Positions 51,256 to 60,492 of a DNA stretch of 64,000 nucleotides are shown piece after piece. A program made the position numbers and the translations under genes. Source of the stretch: Verticillium longisporum (taxonomy: Eukaryota; Ascomycota; Sordariomycetes; Glomerellales; Plectosphaerellaceae); NCBI GenBank assembly GCA_019188255.1, contig JAETXT010000003.1, forward strand, positions 3,038,001-3,102,000. Direction: 5' to 3'. The notes below the pieces were generated by a model. That model saw only the letters and a program-made list of their open reading frames with translations, did no database searches and was not told the DNA's origin. Numbering within the stretch: the first letter of the stretch is position 1; each line of letters starts with the position of its first letter.

Positions 51256-53317
51256 ATGGCCGGCGAGACACGAGCGAACGGGCCCGACGGTCCCCACTCC
51301 GTCGCTGTCGTTGAGGAAGGGACGACAAATAAAGAGGAAGGGACGACAAATAAAGAGGAAACACCGACACCGCATTCCTCAGACAACGTGACGAGCCAAG
51401 ACAACGAGAATCAGGCACCATCATCAAATGTCGATTCCGAAACCAAAGACAACCGTGCTGAAAACGTTCATCGCATACCACATGGAGATGGCACGCCCCA
51501 TGGGCCCGCCCCGAGCGGCGCCCTCGAAGACCACGTTCAGAGCAAAGCCAATCCCCAGGCTGCTGGCCACAAGGCCCCTCAGCAAAAGCCACATCACCAT
51601 TCTGGCGACCTCAAAGTTGCCCTGGCTGAGCACAAAAAGAAGTTGAAGGAAAACTTGAAGGATGCCCCGCCCGGCGGCTTCGACCCGACGCCTCTGCCCG
51701 ATGCTCCTCCAGGCTTCACCGTTCGCTTCATCTTCCACCGTGCATCCAACCTGCCTGCTGCCGATCTAAAGACTCAATCATCCGACCCCTTTGTCCATGC
51801 CACCCTCAAGGCACCTGTGCCGAAACGACACAGCGAGGACCCCGACCTCTATCGCCGCACCCGAACCATGCGCCGCACGACCGAGCCCGTCTGGGACGAA
51901 GAGTGGATCGTTGCCAACGTCCCAGCGGCCGGCTTCACCCTCAAGTGCCGTATCTATGACGAGGACTATCCCGACTCGGACGACCGTCTCGGTAACGTGA
52001 CGATCAAAGTCAACCACGTCAGCGAAGACTGGGCTGGGATCCCGCCGCCAGGGCACGAGTTCAAGGCCAAGAAGCGCATGGGCAGCAAGCGAGCCTACTT
52101 TTTCAAAGCCATCACGAGCCGTTTCGATCCCCACGTCGACATGACACCGAGTCTCTGGGTCAGCATGCAGGTGATCGGTCGGTCTAACCCGCCACACGCC
52201 CAGATGTAAACCATCGGGACCTCTATCAACTTTAAACATTTCAGCCCTACCATCGGACGCCTCACTGGGACCAAAGTCAACAAGGACAACCAGGACGACC
52301 TCAGACAGGAGCACTCGGAAGAGGAGCCCGACCCCAAGAAGATGCAGAAATATGAGTGAGCATCACCCTACCAGACTTCCATCTCGACACTCACTAACAA
52401 AACCCAGCTTTCAATCCAACGAGATGCATCTCTCAGGCCCCGTCCCCTCTGAGTTGTACCACCGCTACGTCGAGTTTCGCCCCTCGATCGCTCTCATGTT
52501 CGCCGGCAAAGGCCTCCGCGGCCGCATCCTCAACAAGGCGCTCCACAAACAGCACCGGCGCGTCTACAACTTCAGTCCGACGACCGAGGCTGGGACCTTT
52601 GCCCCCTGCTCTGAGGAAGCCTCGCAGCAGTTCCTCCGCCTCGCTCACTTTGACGAGGGCGGTCGCATCTTCACATATGTGCTGACCCTCGACGGCATGT
52701 TCCGCTTCACCGAGACGGGCAGCGAATTCAGCATCGACATGCTGAGCAAGCACACAATGCATAGCGATGTTGCGACCTACATTGCCTGCTCGGGCGAATT
52801 CTTCATCCGTCGCCTCGACCGACCATCGGCTTCGTCGGATCCCGAGCCCGCGGAGAACACGCATCCGGCGAAAGACATACCCGGGGGTCCACCGACCGAA
52901 CCCCCGCCCGACGACCCGGCATACTACCAGCTCATCATCGACAACGACTCGGGCACGTACCGGCCCGACGAGTCGTTGCTGCCGCTGCTGCGCGACTTTC
53001 TTGAGCATAATTTTCCCGGCCTCGGCGTCGTCGCGATGCACTGCGCCGACGAGCGCCTCGTCTCCATGAAGAAGCAGCAGGTCGAGTACAAGAAGGCCGC
53101 CGGACAGCGGGTCAACATGGTCATGAACCGGAGCCCGAGCTCGAGTTCTATGAGCTCGCTGAGCTCGATCGGCAGCGACCTCGACGATCTCGACCGCTCC
53201 GACTGGCCGGGGCGGGCGCAGAAGACCAAGAGGGAACAGGCGCTCGAGTTTGTTGAGGATCCGAGACGCGTCAAGGCCGTGCTCAGTGGTGGGCATGCTG
53301 ATGCCACCGGGTCGTGA
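51256..53317 (+). CDS. C2-domain protein, interrupted by an in-frame TAA
   Basis: Two exons, 51256-52355 and 52408-53317 (669 codons if the internal stop is read through). The N-terminal ~150 residues are disordered and polar, with a 21-base tandem duplication. Next is a C2 domain (about 160-290): FTVRFIFHRASNLPAAD, SSDPFVHATL, TTEPVWDEEWIV, CRIYDEDYPDSDDRLGN; its Asp residues could bind Ca2+, placing the protein at membranes. The second part, from SPTIGRLTGTKVN to MHLSGPVPSELYHRYVEFRP, VYNFSPTTEAGTF, FDEGGRIFTYVLTLDGMFRF, LSKHTMHSDV and YYQLIIDNDSGTYRPDESLL, is a conserved fungal module of unknown function. TAA at 52207-52209 sits between HAQM and TIGTSINFKHFS without frame change. A 39-base GTAAAC...TTCAG segment (52206-52244) could be spliced out, but would remove conserved residues. 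Confidence 0.8.
51313..51354 (+). repeat. Perfect 21-bp tandem duplication in the C2 gene
   Basis: GAGGAAGGGACGACAAATAAA occurs twice head to tail and repeats the peptide EEGTTNK. It keeps frame and lies in a disordered region. Confidence 0.9.
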
Positions 53318-53765
53318 AGCTCTTGATGGGTGTACGGCTTTCTTTTTTGAAACGCTCCCTCACTTTTTACCCTTTTATCGTCCGTTTTCTTCTTTCTTGG
53401 ATACCTCGCTGCTGCCGCGGAATACGCTACGAGTTTACGACCTCTTCTCGCGAGACATGATTAGATACCTAGTACGATTAACGGCCGCGTGGTCTTGATA
53501 CCCCTAATCCTGACTGTCACCCTCTGCCAATCAATGGTCGAGTGCGTTGCAAAAGTGTTGTACTGGGCCAACCCCTGACGCCTGAGTTGGAGCTTGAAAA
53601 CTCTCCGCGCCCGGATGGCGTTCTTCTCCGCACCACCCACTTGCCCCATAACTGCGCGATATTCTCACACGCCGCCCACAACCGCGCGATTCGACTTTTT
53701 CTCCTTTTCCTCCACTCTCCCGCCAATCTTGGTCCCTACTCCCGAACCGGCTCTCATCAATCACC
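53318..53765. other. Intergenic region before tRNA-Leu
   Basis: About 450 bases with the 3' end of the C2 gene. No gene was recognised. Confidence 0.5.
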
Positions 53766-53862
53766 GGTGAGGTGGCCGAGTTGGTTATGGCGCTAGGTTA
53801 AGGTCTCCTTAACAGATTTCCTGGTGGGGCAACCCGCGCGAGTTCGAGTCTCGTCCTCATCA
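53766..53862 (+). tRNA. tRNA-Leu (anticodon AAG) with a 15-nt intron
   Basis: Acceptor stem GGTGAGG pairs with CCTCATC (53855-53861, one G-U), discriminator A at 53862. D arm: GCC/GGC around GAGTTGGTTAT. Anticodon stem CTAGG/CCTGG (one G-U), loop TT-AAG-G with anticodon at 53800-53802. An intron at 53804-53818 lies after position 37, as for eukaryotic nuclear tRNAs; its CCTTA pairs with the anticodon-loop TAAGG. A long variable arm follows (class II tRNA), then T stem GCGAG/CTCGT with loop TTCGAGT. Removing the intron gives 82 nt, the usual size of tRNA-Leu. The A box GGCCGAGTTGG and B box GTTCGAGTC are intact. Confidence 0.93.
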
Positions 53863-53872
53863 TTCCGATATC

Positions 53873-53877
53873 TTTTT
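53873..53877 (+). terminator. RNA polymerase III terminator of tRNA-Leu
   Basis: A T5 run ten bases after the tRNA 3' end, the normal Pol III stop signal. Confidence 0.75.
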
Positions 53878-54848
53878 GGCCTGCAACACTCCGTTTTTGG
53901 CCTTGCGAGACTGTTTTGTGACCTTGTTGAAGAAACGTTCTTTTGACCTTGCAGGTGGCGAACCTTTGTTGACGCTAACGTTCTATTAATTCTGTGCATC
54001 TTGCGTTCGGGGGCCACGGCTTGAGCGCGCCGACGGAGAGTTGAAAGCCTCGGTTTAAGTGCCACGGCGCTCACTTTGTAGCGTGACGTGCCGTGGGCGC
54101 TTCTGTCATGAGCTGCATAACGTTGAAGCTAAGATTGGCCTCAGGGGCAAAACGGCCGGTGACAGAAAAACGCCCGGCCAGTAGCTGCCTCTCGAGTTTT
54201 GTGAGTATCTCTGACTCTGACGTTGACGTGAAGGCCACCATACAGGTACGGCACTTGGTGGCCATTGCATTGTTCTTCGTGAACGAGAGGCACTGTGCGC
54301 CCAAGGCCCTCAAATACGGTAGTGCCCGGTGTATAGATCTGTCAGAGTAAAAGCATGACTATTCGTACGCCTGCCAGCCGACATGAGGGCTGGCGTTATC
54401 AAGATGATAACTTTCAAGGCCGAATTCAGCCGTCTGCAAGTAAATCTGTACCTGAGGCCACCGTGAGCTTGGAAAAAATAGCTTCGTACATATCACACAA
54501 TGAAGGCTCGTCATGTGAAGCTTGGGCTGACGCCCTCGTATGGTTCATGCCTGTCATGATCGTCATGCGTAGAGTCATCCCGCGGCTTTCGCTTGTGTTG
54601 CTGCTTAGCAATGAGCGTCCCCCTACGGCATACCTCTACATTTAGGACTGTGAAGCTGATGCCAAGCAGTGCCTCTGCTTGGTTCCTAACTTCGGTAAAC
54701 ATCGAGCTTATACAAACTTCGACACTCATTGCGCTATCAAGGAAGTTCGGAGGCCAGCTGCTGCGAATCGTAACAAAATCAGCAAAATAGTCCATTAGGG
54801 AACGTAGCATGGAACTGGATTGTAGTGTACCACCCCAGTATCAACAAG
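53878..54848. other. Intergenic region, no gene found
   Basis: About 1 kb. Short frames (54093-54350, 54355-54645) have no domain. It includes the SDR gene promoter. Confidence 0.45.
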
Positions 54849-55802
54849 ATGGCGGATCAGAACAAATTCTCGTCAAAGCTTCGCGGCGCCTGCATCCTGA
54901 TCATCGGTGGCTCAGCCGGCGTAGGCTACGCCGTGGCCGAGGCGAGCATCGAGCAGGACGCCGCGGCCATCATCATCTCGAGCTCCAACGCCAAAAAGGC
55001 CGAAAAGTCCGTCGCCAGTCTGCAGAGCAGCTATGCGTCAAAGGCCTCCCGCATCTCCGGGATTGTCTGTGACCTCGCCAACGAGGAGGCGCTCGAGCGT
55101 AACATTGCTAATCTTCTCAACGCGGCTATTAACGGTGACACCGATAGGATTCACCACGGCGCGTACACGGCTGGGGACTCGCCCGTGCCCAGGGCCCTGG
55201 CGGACGTGGACCTCACGTACATCAAGAGCATGTTCCTCATCCGCGCCTTTGCCCTCCTGCTGTTCACGAAGCACGCCAGAAAGCACCTCGCGCCCGGCGC
55301 CGGTTCTAGCTTCACGCTGACGTCCGGCACGGCTTCGGTGCGACCTATTGCGGGGTTTCCCGTGCTGGCCGCCGTCACCGCGAGCGTGCAAGGCTTGGCA
55401 GCTGCGCTGGCTGTCGACTTTGCGCCCGCGCGGGTCAACGTTGTTTCCCTTGGCGCCGTCAATACCGAAACGTTGTGGTCGTACTTGGCCGACAGGAGCC
55501 CGGAGGAGAGGGCCAAGCTGGAGAGCATCATGAATGCGAGCACGCTGACCAGGAGCATTGGCGAGCCGGCCGATGTAGCAGAGGCGTACATCTATTGCAT
55601 GAGGGACAACAACGTCACAGGTGCATCGATCGATTCCACCAGCGGCCATATTTTGTCTAAGTCAAGAGAAACCCGGCAGGCGCAGGGACTCGACGTCAAC
55701 ACAATGTTCGCAGAAGGTGATAGAGCCAGCGAACAAGGACCATGGGTGTTCAGTCTTTCAAAAACTCACATTATACCTCTTTTCTGGTGTTCCGTTTTTT
55801 AG
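54849..55802 (+). CDS. Short-chain dehydrogenase/reductase-like protein lacking the YxxxK motif
   Basis: Rossmann-fold protein of the SDR superfamily, 317 residues, no intron. Start MADQNKFSSKLRG; an ATG 24 bases earlier is in frame. The cofactor loop reads ILIIGGSAGVGYAVAEA (GxxxGxG form). The place of the NAG motif reads HHGAYTAGDS. The catalytic Ser region is present (FTLTSGTASVRP), but where YxxxK is expected the sequence reads VLAAVTASVQGLAAALAVDF, with neither Tyr nor Lys. Similar fungal SDRs with lost catalytic residues exist, so the protein may be inactive as a dehydrogenase or use another chemistry. After GASIDSTSGHILS, the usual SDR end, about 55 extra residues follow with no likeness; the annotated 3' end may therefore miss an intron or an earlier stop. 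Confidence 0.78.
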   Translation: MADQNKFSSKLRGACILIIGGSAGVGYAVAEASIEQDAAAIIISSSNAKKAEKSVASLQSSYASKASRISGIVCDLANEEALERNIANLLNAAINGDTDRIHHGAYTAGDSPVPRALADVDLTYIKSMFLIRAFALLLFTKHARKHLAPGAGSSFTLTSGTASVRPIAGFPVLAAVTASVQGLAAALAVDFAPARVNVVSLGAVNTETLWSYLADRSPEERAKLESIMNASTLTRSIGEPADVAEAYIYCMRDNNVTGASIDSTSGHILSKSRETRQAQGLDVNTMFAEGDRASEQGPWVFSLSKTHIIPLFWCSVF

Positions 55803-56268
55803 CGAAGGGAAATGTGCGTCCCCAACCACAGAGAATATCCCTTTTCCACTATTCAGGCTCTCAGACAGGAAGGCTTGTCATACATATGAGGTGCAGGCAG
55901 ATTAAGCACTCACCTTGAATGAAGGTGGAGGTGAAGAAAAGAAACCGTAAGTTGAGGGATAGAAATTTGAATGAAGACGGATGCAGACTTTTTTCTAACA
56001 CATGAAGTCTTGTGACACTGCAGAGGTAAGTGTAAGTCGCGTTGCTCCGTTGCCTGTATCTGCCGTTGTACAACATGATCAGAACAACGTCTCTAGTGAC
56101 AATGCGAATATCTGGGTGTGGCTCAGTTGAAGTTCATGCACCAATAGTAAAATTAGACTAAGTGAACGCAGAAAGCCTCTCTTGCAAAGGATGTCACCGC
56201 GCGGCTGCGGGGCATTCACGAAGGCCAGACATGCAAGCGGAGTCCTCTCGTGATGCCGAATGAATCCG
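55803..56268. other. Convergent 3' region
   Basis: About 470 bases between the SDR stop and the BTB gene stop. Nothing was recognised. Confidence 0.5.
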
Positions 56269-56570
56269 TCAGAGACTTATCATAGTCATCTTTTTATCCA
56301 GCTCCTTCACGTGTGAGTCCAACACCGGATTCGGCATCTCCCTCAAAATCTCTTTGATCCTCTTCATAATGTCCGTCCTCGGGTTGCAGCTACTGTGATC
56401 CGCATCTCCCCTAGTCGGTTGGCCGATATCATGGATGACAAGGTTGACCATGATCTCAAAGAGCGCGGAGATGCTGTGGTCCACCTCCGCCGCCTCCGGC
56501 AGCGGCCAGAGCCCGGCGCGCATGAGGCAGAACGTTAGAGACCCGAGGATCATGGACTCGCATCGATGGG

Positions 56571-56578
56571 GCCCTATG
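56571..56578. repeat. Left 8-bp target site duplication
   Basis: GCCCTATG directly before the left CAGTG end. It differs from the right copy GCCCCATG by one C-to-T change at a CpA site, the RIP dinucleotide. Confidence 0.85.
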
Positions 56579-56594
56579 CAGTGATGCACCCCGA
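56579..56594 (+). repeat. Left terminal inverted repeat of the hAT element
   Basis: CAGTGATGCACCCCGA; matches the right end at 14 of 16 positions. Confidence 0.85.
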
Positions 56595-56799
56595 TCAAAT
56601 ATAATAAGTTAAATTATTAAATAGCTAAATAAATAGACCGATTTCCTATAGTTAAATAACTAAATCTATAGTATTTCGATATTTAGATATTTAATAAACG
56701 TTTAAATATATATTTAGGCCCGGAATATAGCTATTCTAAGCCCTAGGACCTATAAAAAGGCCTATCCGATTAATTAAAAAGTCGTACTATTAATAAGAA

Positions 56800-56925
56800 G
56801 GAGTCTCTTATTAATAGTATAATAATACTAATAATAGGATTCGAACCTATAACCTCTAATAAAGTACTAGAGATCCTAATTAATTAGGCTACTAGCTTCT
56901 ATTAATATCTATAAAGAAGACTCTA
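56800..56925 (-). other. tRNA-like sequence inside the transposon
   Basis: On the minus strand GGTTCGAATCC fits a Pol III B box, inside a possible T arm (ATAGG/CCTAT). Some 50 bases before it TAGCCTAATTAATTAGG resembles a mutated A box and D arm. No matching acceptor stem was found, so it is a tRNA relic or tRNA-derived repeat, not a working tRNA. Confidence 0.4.
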
Positions 56926-57079
56926 CCTATATTATCTAATATACTTATATTTATATATATAGGGTATTAGAACCTAGAATAATTCCCCTAAAATCGTAAT
57001 TCTATTAATATAGTAATTCTATTAATATAGCTTATTTATAATATTATTATAATAGCTCCTACGCCCTTAGGGCTATTCC

Positions 57080-59490
57080 TATACTATTATCGTTATCGAT
57101 ATATCTCTTATTATCTTTAGAACCTACCCCTTTACTTCTATTTATACTTAGCTCTCCGAATTAAATTACTCCGATCCTAACCTCCTTATAGCTACTTAGT
57201 ATAGCTGCTATTTCACCCTCGATATTCTTATTATAAAGAAGGGCTCTAGAGGCTATATAAGCTAGATTAAGGATTATAGGATCTTCGTAGCGGAGCTCCT
57301 TAATAAAAGGAATACCTTTAGCGAGAGCTTCTAGATCTATAATCTCTATAATAAGAGATAGGATCTAATATTATTTAAAGCTTCTACGACGATTTCTTCG
57401 AGCCTCTATCTAAAGAAGAGATATAGGATATTCGAGGGATCCTTAATAGAGGATATCTCCTAGAGTTCTTTAGATACTTCTCTTCTACTTTATTTATAAT
57501 ATCCTATTACTTTATCGAGGGCTCGAATAGAAAAGCTAAAAGAGCTCGTTTTTAGCTTTATTATTAATATAAACTAGCTATTTAATATTTTTAATAATCT
57601 ATTCTTATATTATTTACTATTAAATCTAAATCCGAATATATATAATAACCTCCTTTAGAGTTAAAGGAGTTTATATATAAGATTTAATTAAGTCTTTATA
57701 TAGAAGAAGAAATAAATATAAATAGAACTTTAAGCTTCCTTAATAGATATTTATCTCTTTTATAATTATTAGACTTCTTTAAATCGCTTTAGGATATTTA
57801 TAATATCTATATATTATATTAATAGCTAAAGATAATAATAATAACGCTAATACTTTATAAATAGCTAGGTATTTATATAAATACTTTTATAATTAATATT
57901 ATTATAAATATTATTAAGAATTAGGATATCGTTAATCTTATTAATATTCTAATCTCTAATAATACTTTAATAAACGATATTTATATTTATAAGCTCTTAT
58001 ATATTCTTTATCCCAAACTATATAAAGAAGATATTATTAAATACTAATTATAATATTATAATTATATATTTAACCTTATTAGCTATATATTCCTCTATAA
58101 TAAGGATAATAAAACGTTTAAATAAGAATCTTAGTTTCTCGAAGATAGTAATAATCCTAATAATATCCTACGCTTCTAATAGAAGAAGGGCCTAATAGGA
58201 AAGCTTTATAATATCGTTAAATAAATAAGATCCTCTCTATAATAGAATAAATACTTCTAATATATTATAATAGAAGAAGCTTAAAGTTAAGAGTTCCTCC
58301 TTTATTAATAAATAGTAATAGAGCTTTAATTATTATTAAATAACGAGATTTAATAGAATTTAATATATTTAATATTTAACCGAGCTCTAAAGAAGAAGGG
58401 TAATATTTAAAGCTTCTTAATTAGAAATATATATAAAGTCGACCTTTATAAATAAATTCTTATTAAAGATTACCTCCTCTTTAAAGATTAGCGCCTTTTA
58501 ATAGAGCTTATATTACCTTCGAGCCCCTTTATCGATAGATAATATAAATATAAAGATAGAATAAAGATAGGAGCTATAGTACTTTCTAGGAGGTTCTCGT
58601 TAAAATAGAATATATCCTAGAGAAGATAGAGGAATAGAAGGCGTTTTTTAATAATCCGAATAATAATAGCTAATAATAGGAAAAGTAGGCCTCTTTAAGT
58701 ATTTATAGGCGAGTATAGTATTAGCGAAATAAACGATTTATATTACTTTTAATTAATTAAGTATTTCTAGAATATATCTATAATAAATATATAAATATAC
58801 TATAACGCTTCGAGGCCTTTATTAAAGACTTATATTATTATTTCTATCTATTTATTATTAATATATAATAGAAATTAAATTAATATTATATAAAGCTTAA
58901 GGAGTCCCCTCTCTATATAGCTACTATAATCCTCTACCTTAGCCTTAAATATTAATAGCTTTAAATATAGTAATTAAGCCTAGAATAGCTTATATAGCTT
59001 TATTATATATAATAGGGCCTCTATTAATAATAGGAATATTAATATTACTCTCCTTCTATATCCTCCTCGAATCTTTAAAGAGACTATAGCTAAAGTAGCT
59101 TTAAACGGCTATAGGACCTTTAACCTATAGCGCCCCCGACGAGCTTCGATGACTAGGTATAGAATAGGCATTAGAGAGTTCTAGTACCTAACTCTAAGCT
59201 TAATAAATATCTTAGCCTTAATCTCTTATAGGACTCTATTATTAAGGACCCTATTACTTAGTAATTAAGCCGCTAAGAGGTATATCCTATTATTAGTAAA
59301 TTCGCCCTTAATATCTTAGCGATATTTACGATATTAATAGACTATAAGAGGGCATTTAGCCTCTCGAAGCTAACTCTAACGTTATAGAGGTTAGGAATAG
59401 CTTTAGATATATTAGAAGAGCTTTAATACCTTAATAACTAGCTTCGTCGAGGAGCAATTTAGCTAGGAGGGTTATATTAGGGCTTAATAG
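57080..59490 (+). pseudogene. hAT transposase remnant
   Basis: Most of the coding region is unreadable because of RIP-type stops. Near 59247-59460, in one frame, the sequence reads DPIT**LSR, YPIISKFALNILAIF, KRAFSLSKLTLTL*RLGI and ILEEL*YLNN*LRRGAI. This is the hAT C-terminal dimerisation pattern (DPIxWW, YPxxSKxAxDIL, RxFSxxKLT, LQxLKNWLRR), where TAG or TAA stands in place of family Trp (TGG) or Gln (CAG) codons. Those changes are G-to-A or C-to-T, as RIP produces. Confidence 0.75.
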
Positions 59491-59664
59491 TAGCGAATCG
59501 TCTTAATACTACGGAATCTAGGTCTTAGGTAGGCTAATAACTATCGTAATAGCTTTATTATTAACTAAATAAGTTAGATATTTATAAATAGGACTAAATA
59601 ACTAAATCTATCGAATTCAGCGGACTAAATAACTAAATCCGATACCTATATTTAACTTATTTAG

Positions 59665-59680
59665 TCGGGGTACAGCACTG
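59665..59680 (-). repeat. Right terminal inverted repeat of the hAT element
   Basis: Reads CAGTGCTGTACCCCGA on the minus strand. Confidence 0.85.
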
Positions 59681-59688
59681 GCCCCATG
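59681..59688. repeat. Right 8-bp target site duplication
   Basis: GCCCCATG directly after the right end; the presumed original target sequence of the BTB exon. Confidence 0.85.
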
Positions 59689-60492
59689 TACGATGCGTAG
59701 CGACACAGCCGCGGCTTCTCGTCGACCGTGACGAGATGTTCGGCCAGGTCGTAGAAGACATCGAGCATGGCCTGGATGGTCTGCTTGCGGATGGCTGTTA
59801 TGCGTTCTGTGTCAAGCGACGAAGGAAAAGGCATGTCAGCCGGTGTCTTTACGGGAGGAGAGGGAGTGTTACGACGGGCTGGGCCCTTTCAACAATGACG
59901 CAGCGCGTTCAAGCTTACCGAAAATGTCAGGAGGCATTTGAAGAGTATGTAAAGGGGAATCAGGGTCGAGGAGAGAACCGGGGGCTTCCGTGAGGATTCG
60001 CCGTGCGGTGGACTCAAAGAGGGGGCCGCGGCCGAGCTCCCAGCTGATCCATAGAAGCTTTGCGAGAAGGATAGGAGAGCCCGGGCTGGGTTCGTGAAGG
60101 GAGGCGATCCATCTGGAGGCCCATGGGGCGAGGATGTGAGTGACATCGTAGTAGTGTGTCAAGACAGTCAGGTCGTAGAGCTCGTCGATAGATAGAGAGC
60201 GGGGGACTTTGTGAACAAAGCCATGGGATATCGTGACGAAGATGTTGAATGCAAAGGGGGGGTCTTCGGGGAGATCTACAGTCCAAGCTGCGTCAGCCGT
60301 GTGCTTGCCCCTAGATTCGGCAAAGGCGCCGTAGAGCATGCGGTCGAAGACGGGTGAGATCCTGGCGAGGGTTCGGGAGCAAACCAGGAAGCATCGCGAC
60401 GAAGATGGATCATCGCTCGGGTTGCCCACGTTGAGCTTGAGGTCACCGCGCGGGTCGGCCTCGACGATGGGCGGTTGTTGCTCCGAACTCAT

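Larger units (their letters stand above)
56579..59680 (+). mobile_element. RIP-degraded hAT-family DNA transposon (3102 bp)
   Basis: Ends are inverted repeats beginning CAGTG: left CAGTGATGCACCCCGA, right (reverse complement) CAGTGCTGTACCCCGA, followed on both sides by a diverged continuation that reaches AGTTAAAT. The flanks are an 8-bp duplication, as expected of hAT elements. The inside is almost pure A/T with CpA and TpG nearly absent and TpA dominant, the footprint of RIP. Sub-terminal copies of ACTAAATAACTAAATC lie at 59593-59608 and 59624-59639, with a near copy at 56651-56666. A worn transposase is readable on the plus strand near the right end. The element cannot move by itself. Confidence 0.9.
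56269..60492 (-). pseudogene. BTB/POZ-domain gene disrupted by a hAT transposon
   Basis: The gene runs 60492-59919, intron 59918-59807 (GTAAGC...ACACAG), 59806-59681, then the transposon, then 56570-56269. Without the element and one 8-bp target copy the exons total 1002 bases, an exact 333-residue frame across the insertion (SYMG joined to PHRCESMILGSL). The BTB domain occupies about residues 15-125: GDLKLNVGN, SSRCFLVCSRTLARISPVFD, RMLYGAF, WTVDLPEDPPFAFNIFVTIS, HGFVHKVPRSLSIDELYDLT, VLTHYYDVTHILAPWASRWI. The C-terminal part is the usual conserved tail of fungal BTB proteins (ESMILGSLTFCLMRAGLWPLP). BTB proteins mediate protein contacts, often as Cullin-3 adaptors. An alternative start is 60507. 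As it stands the product would be truncated soon after SYMG. Confidence 0.88.

Noticed and set aside
56579..59680. A/T-rich segment as a centromere or mitochondrial insertion
   Set aside because: Defined CAGTG inverted repeats, 8-bp duplication and a transposase remnant explain it fully.
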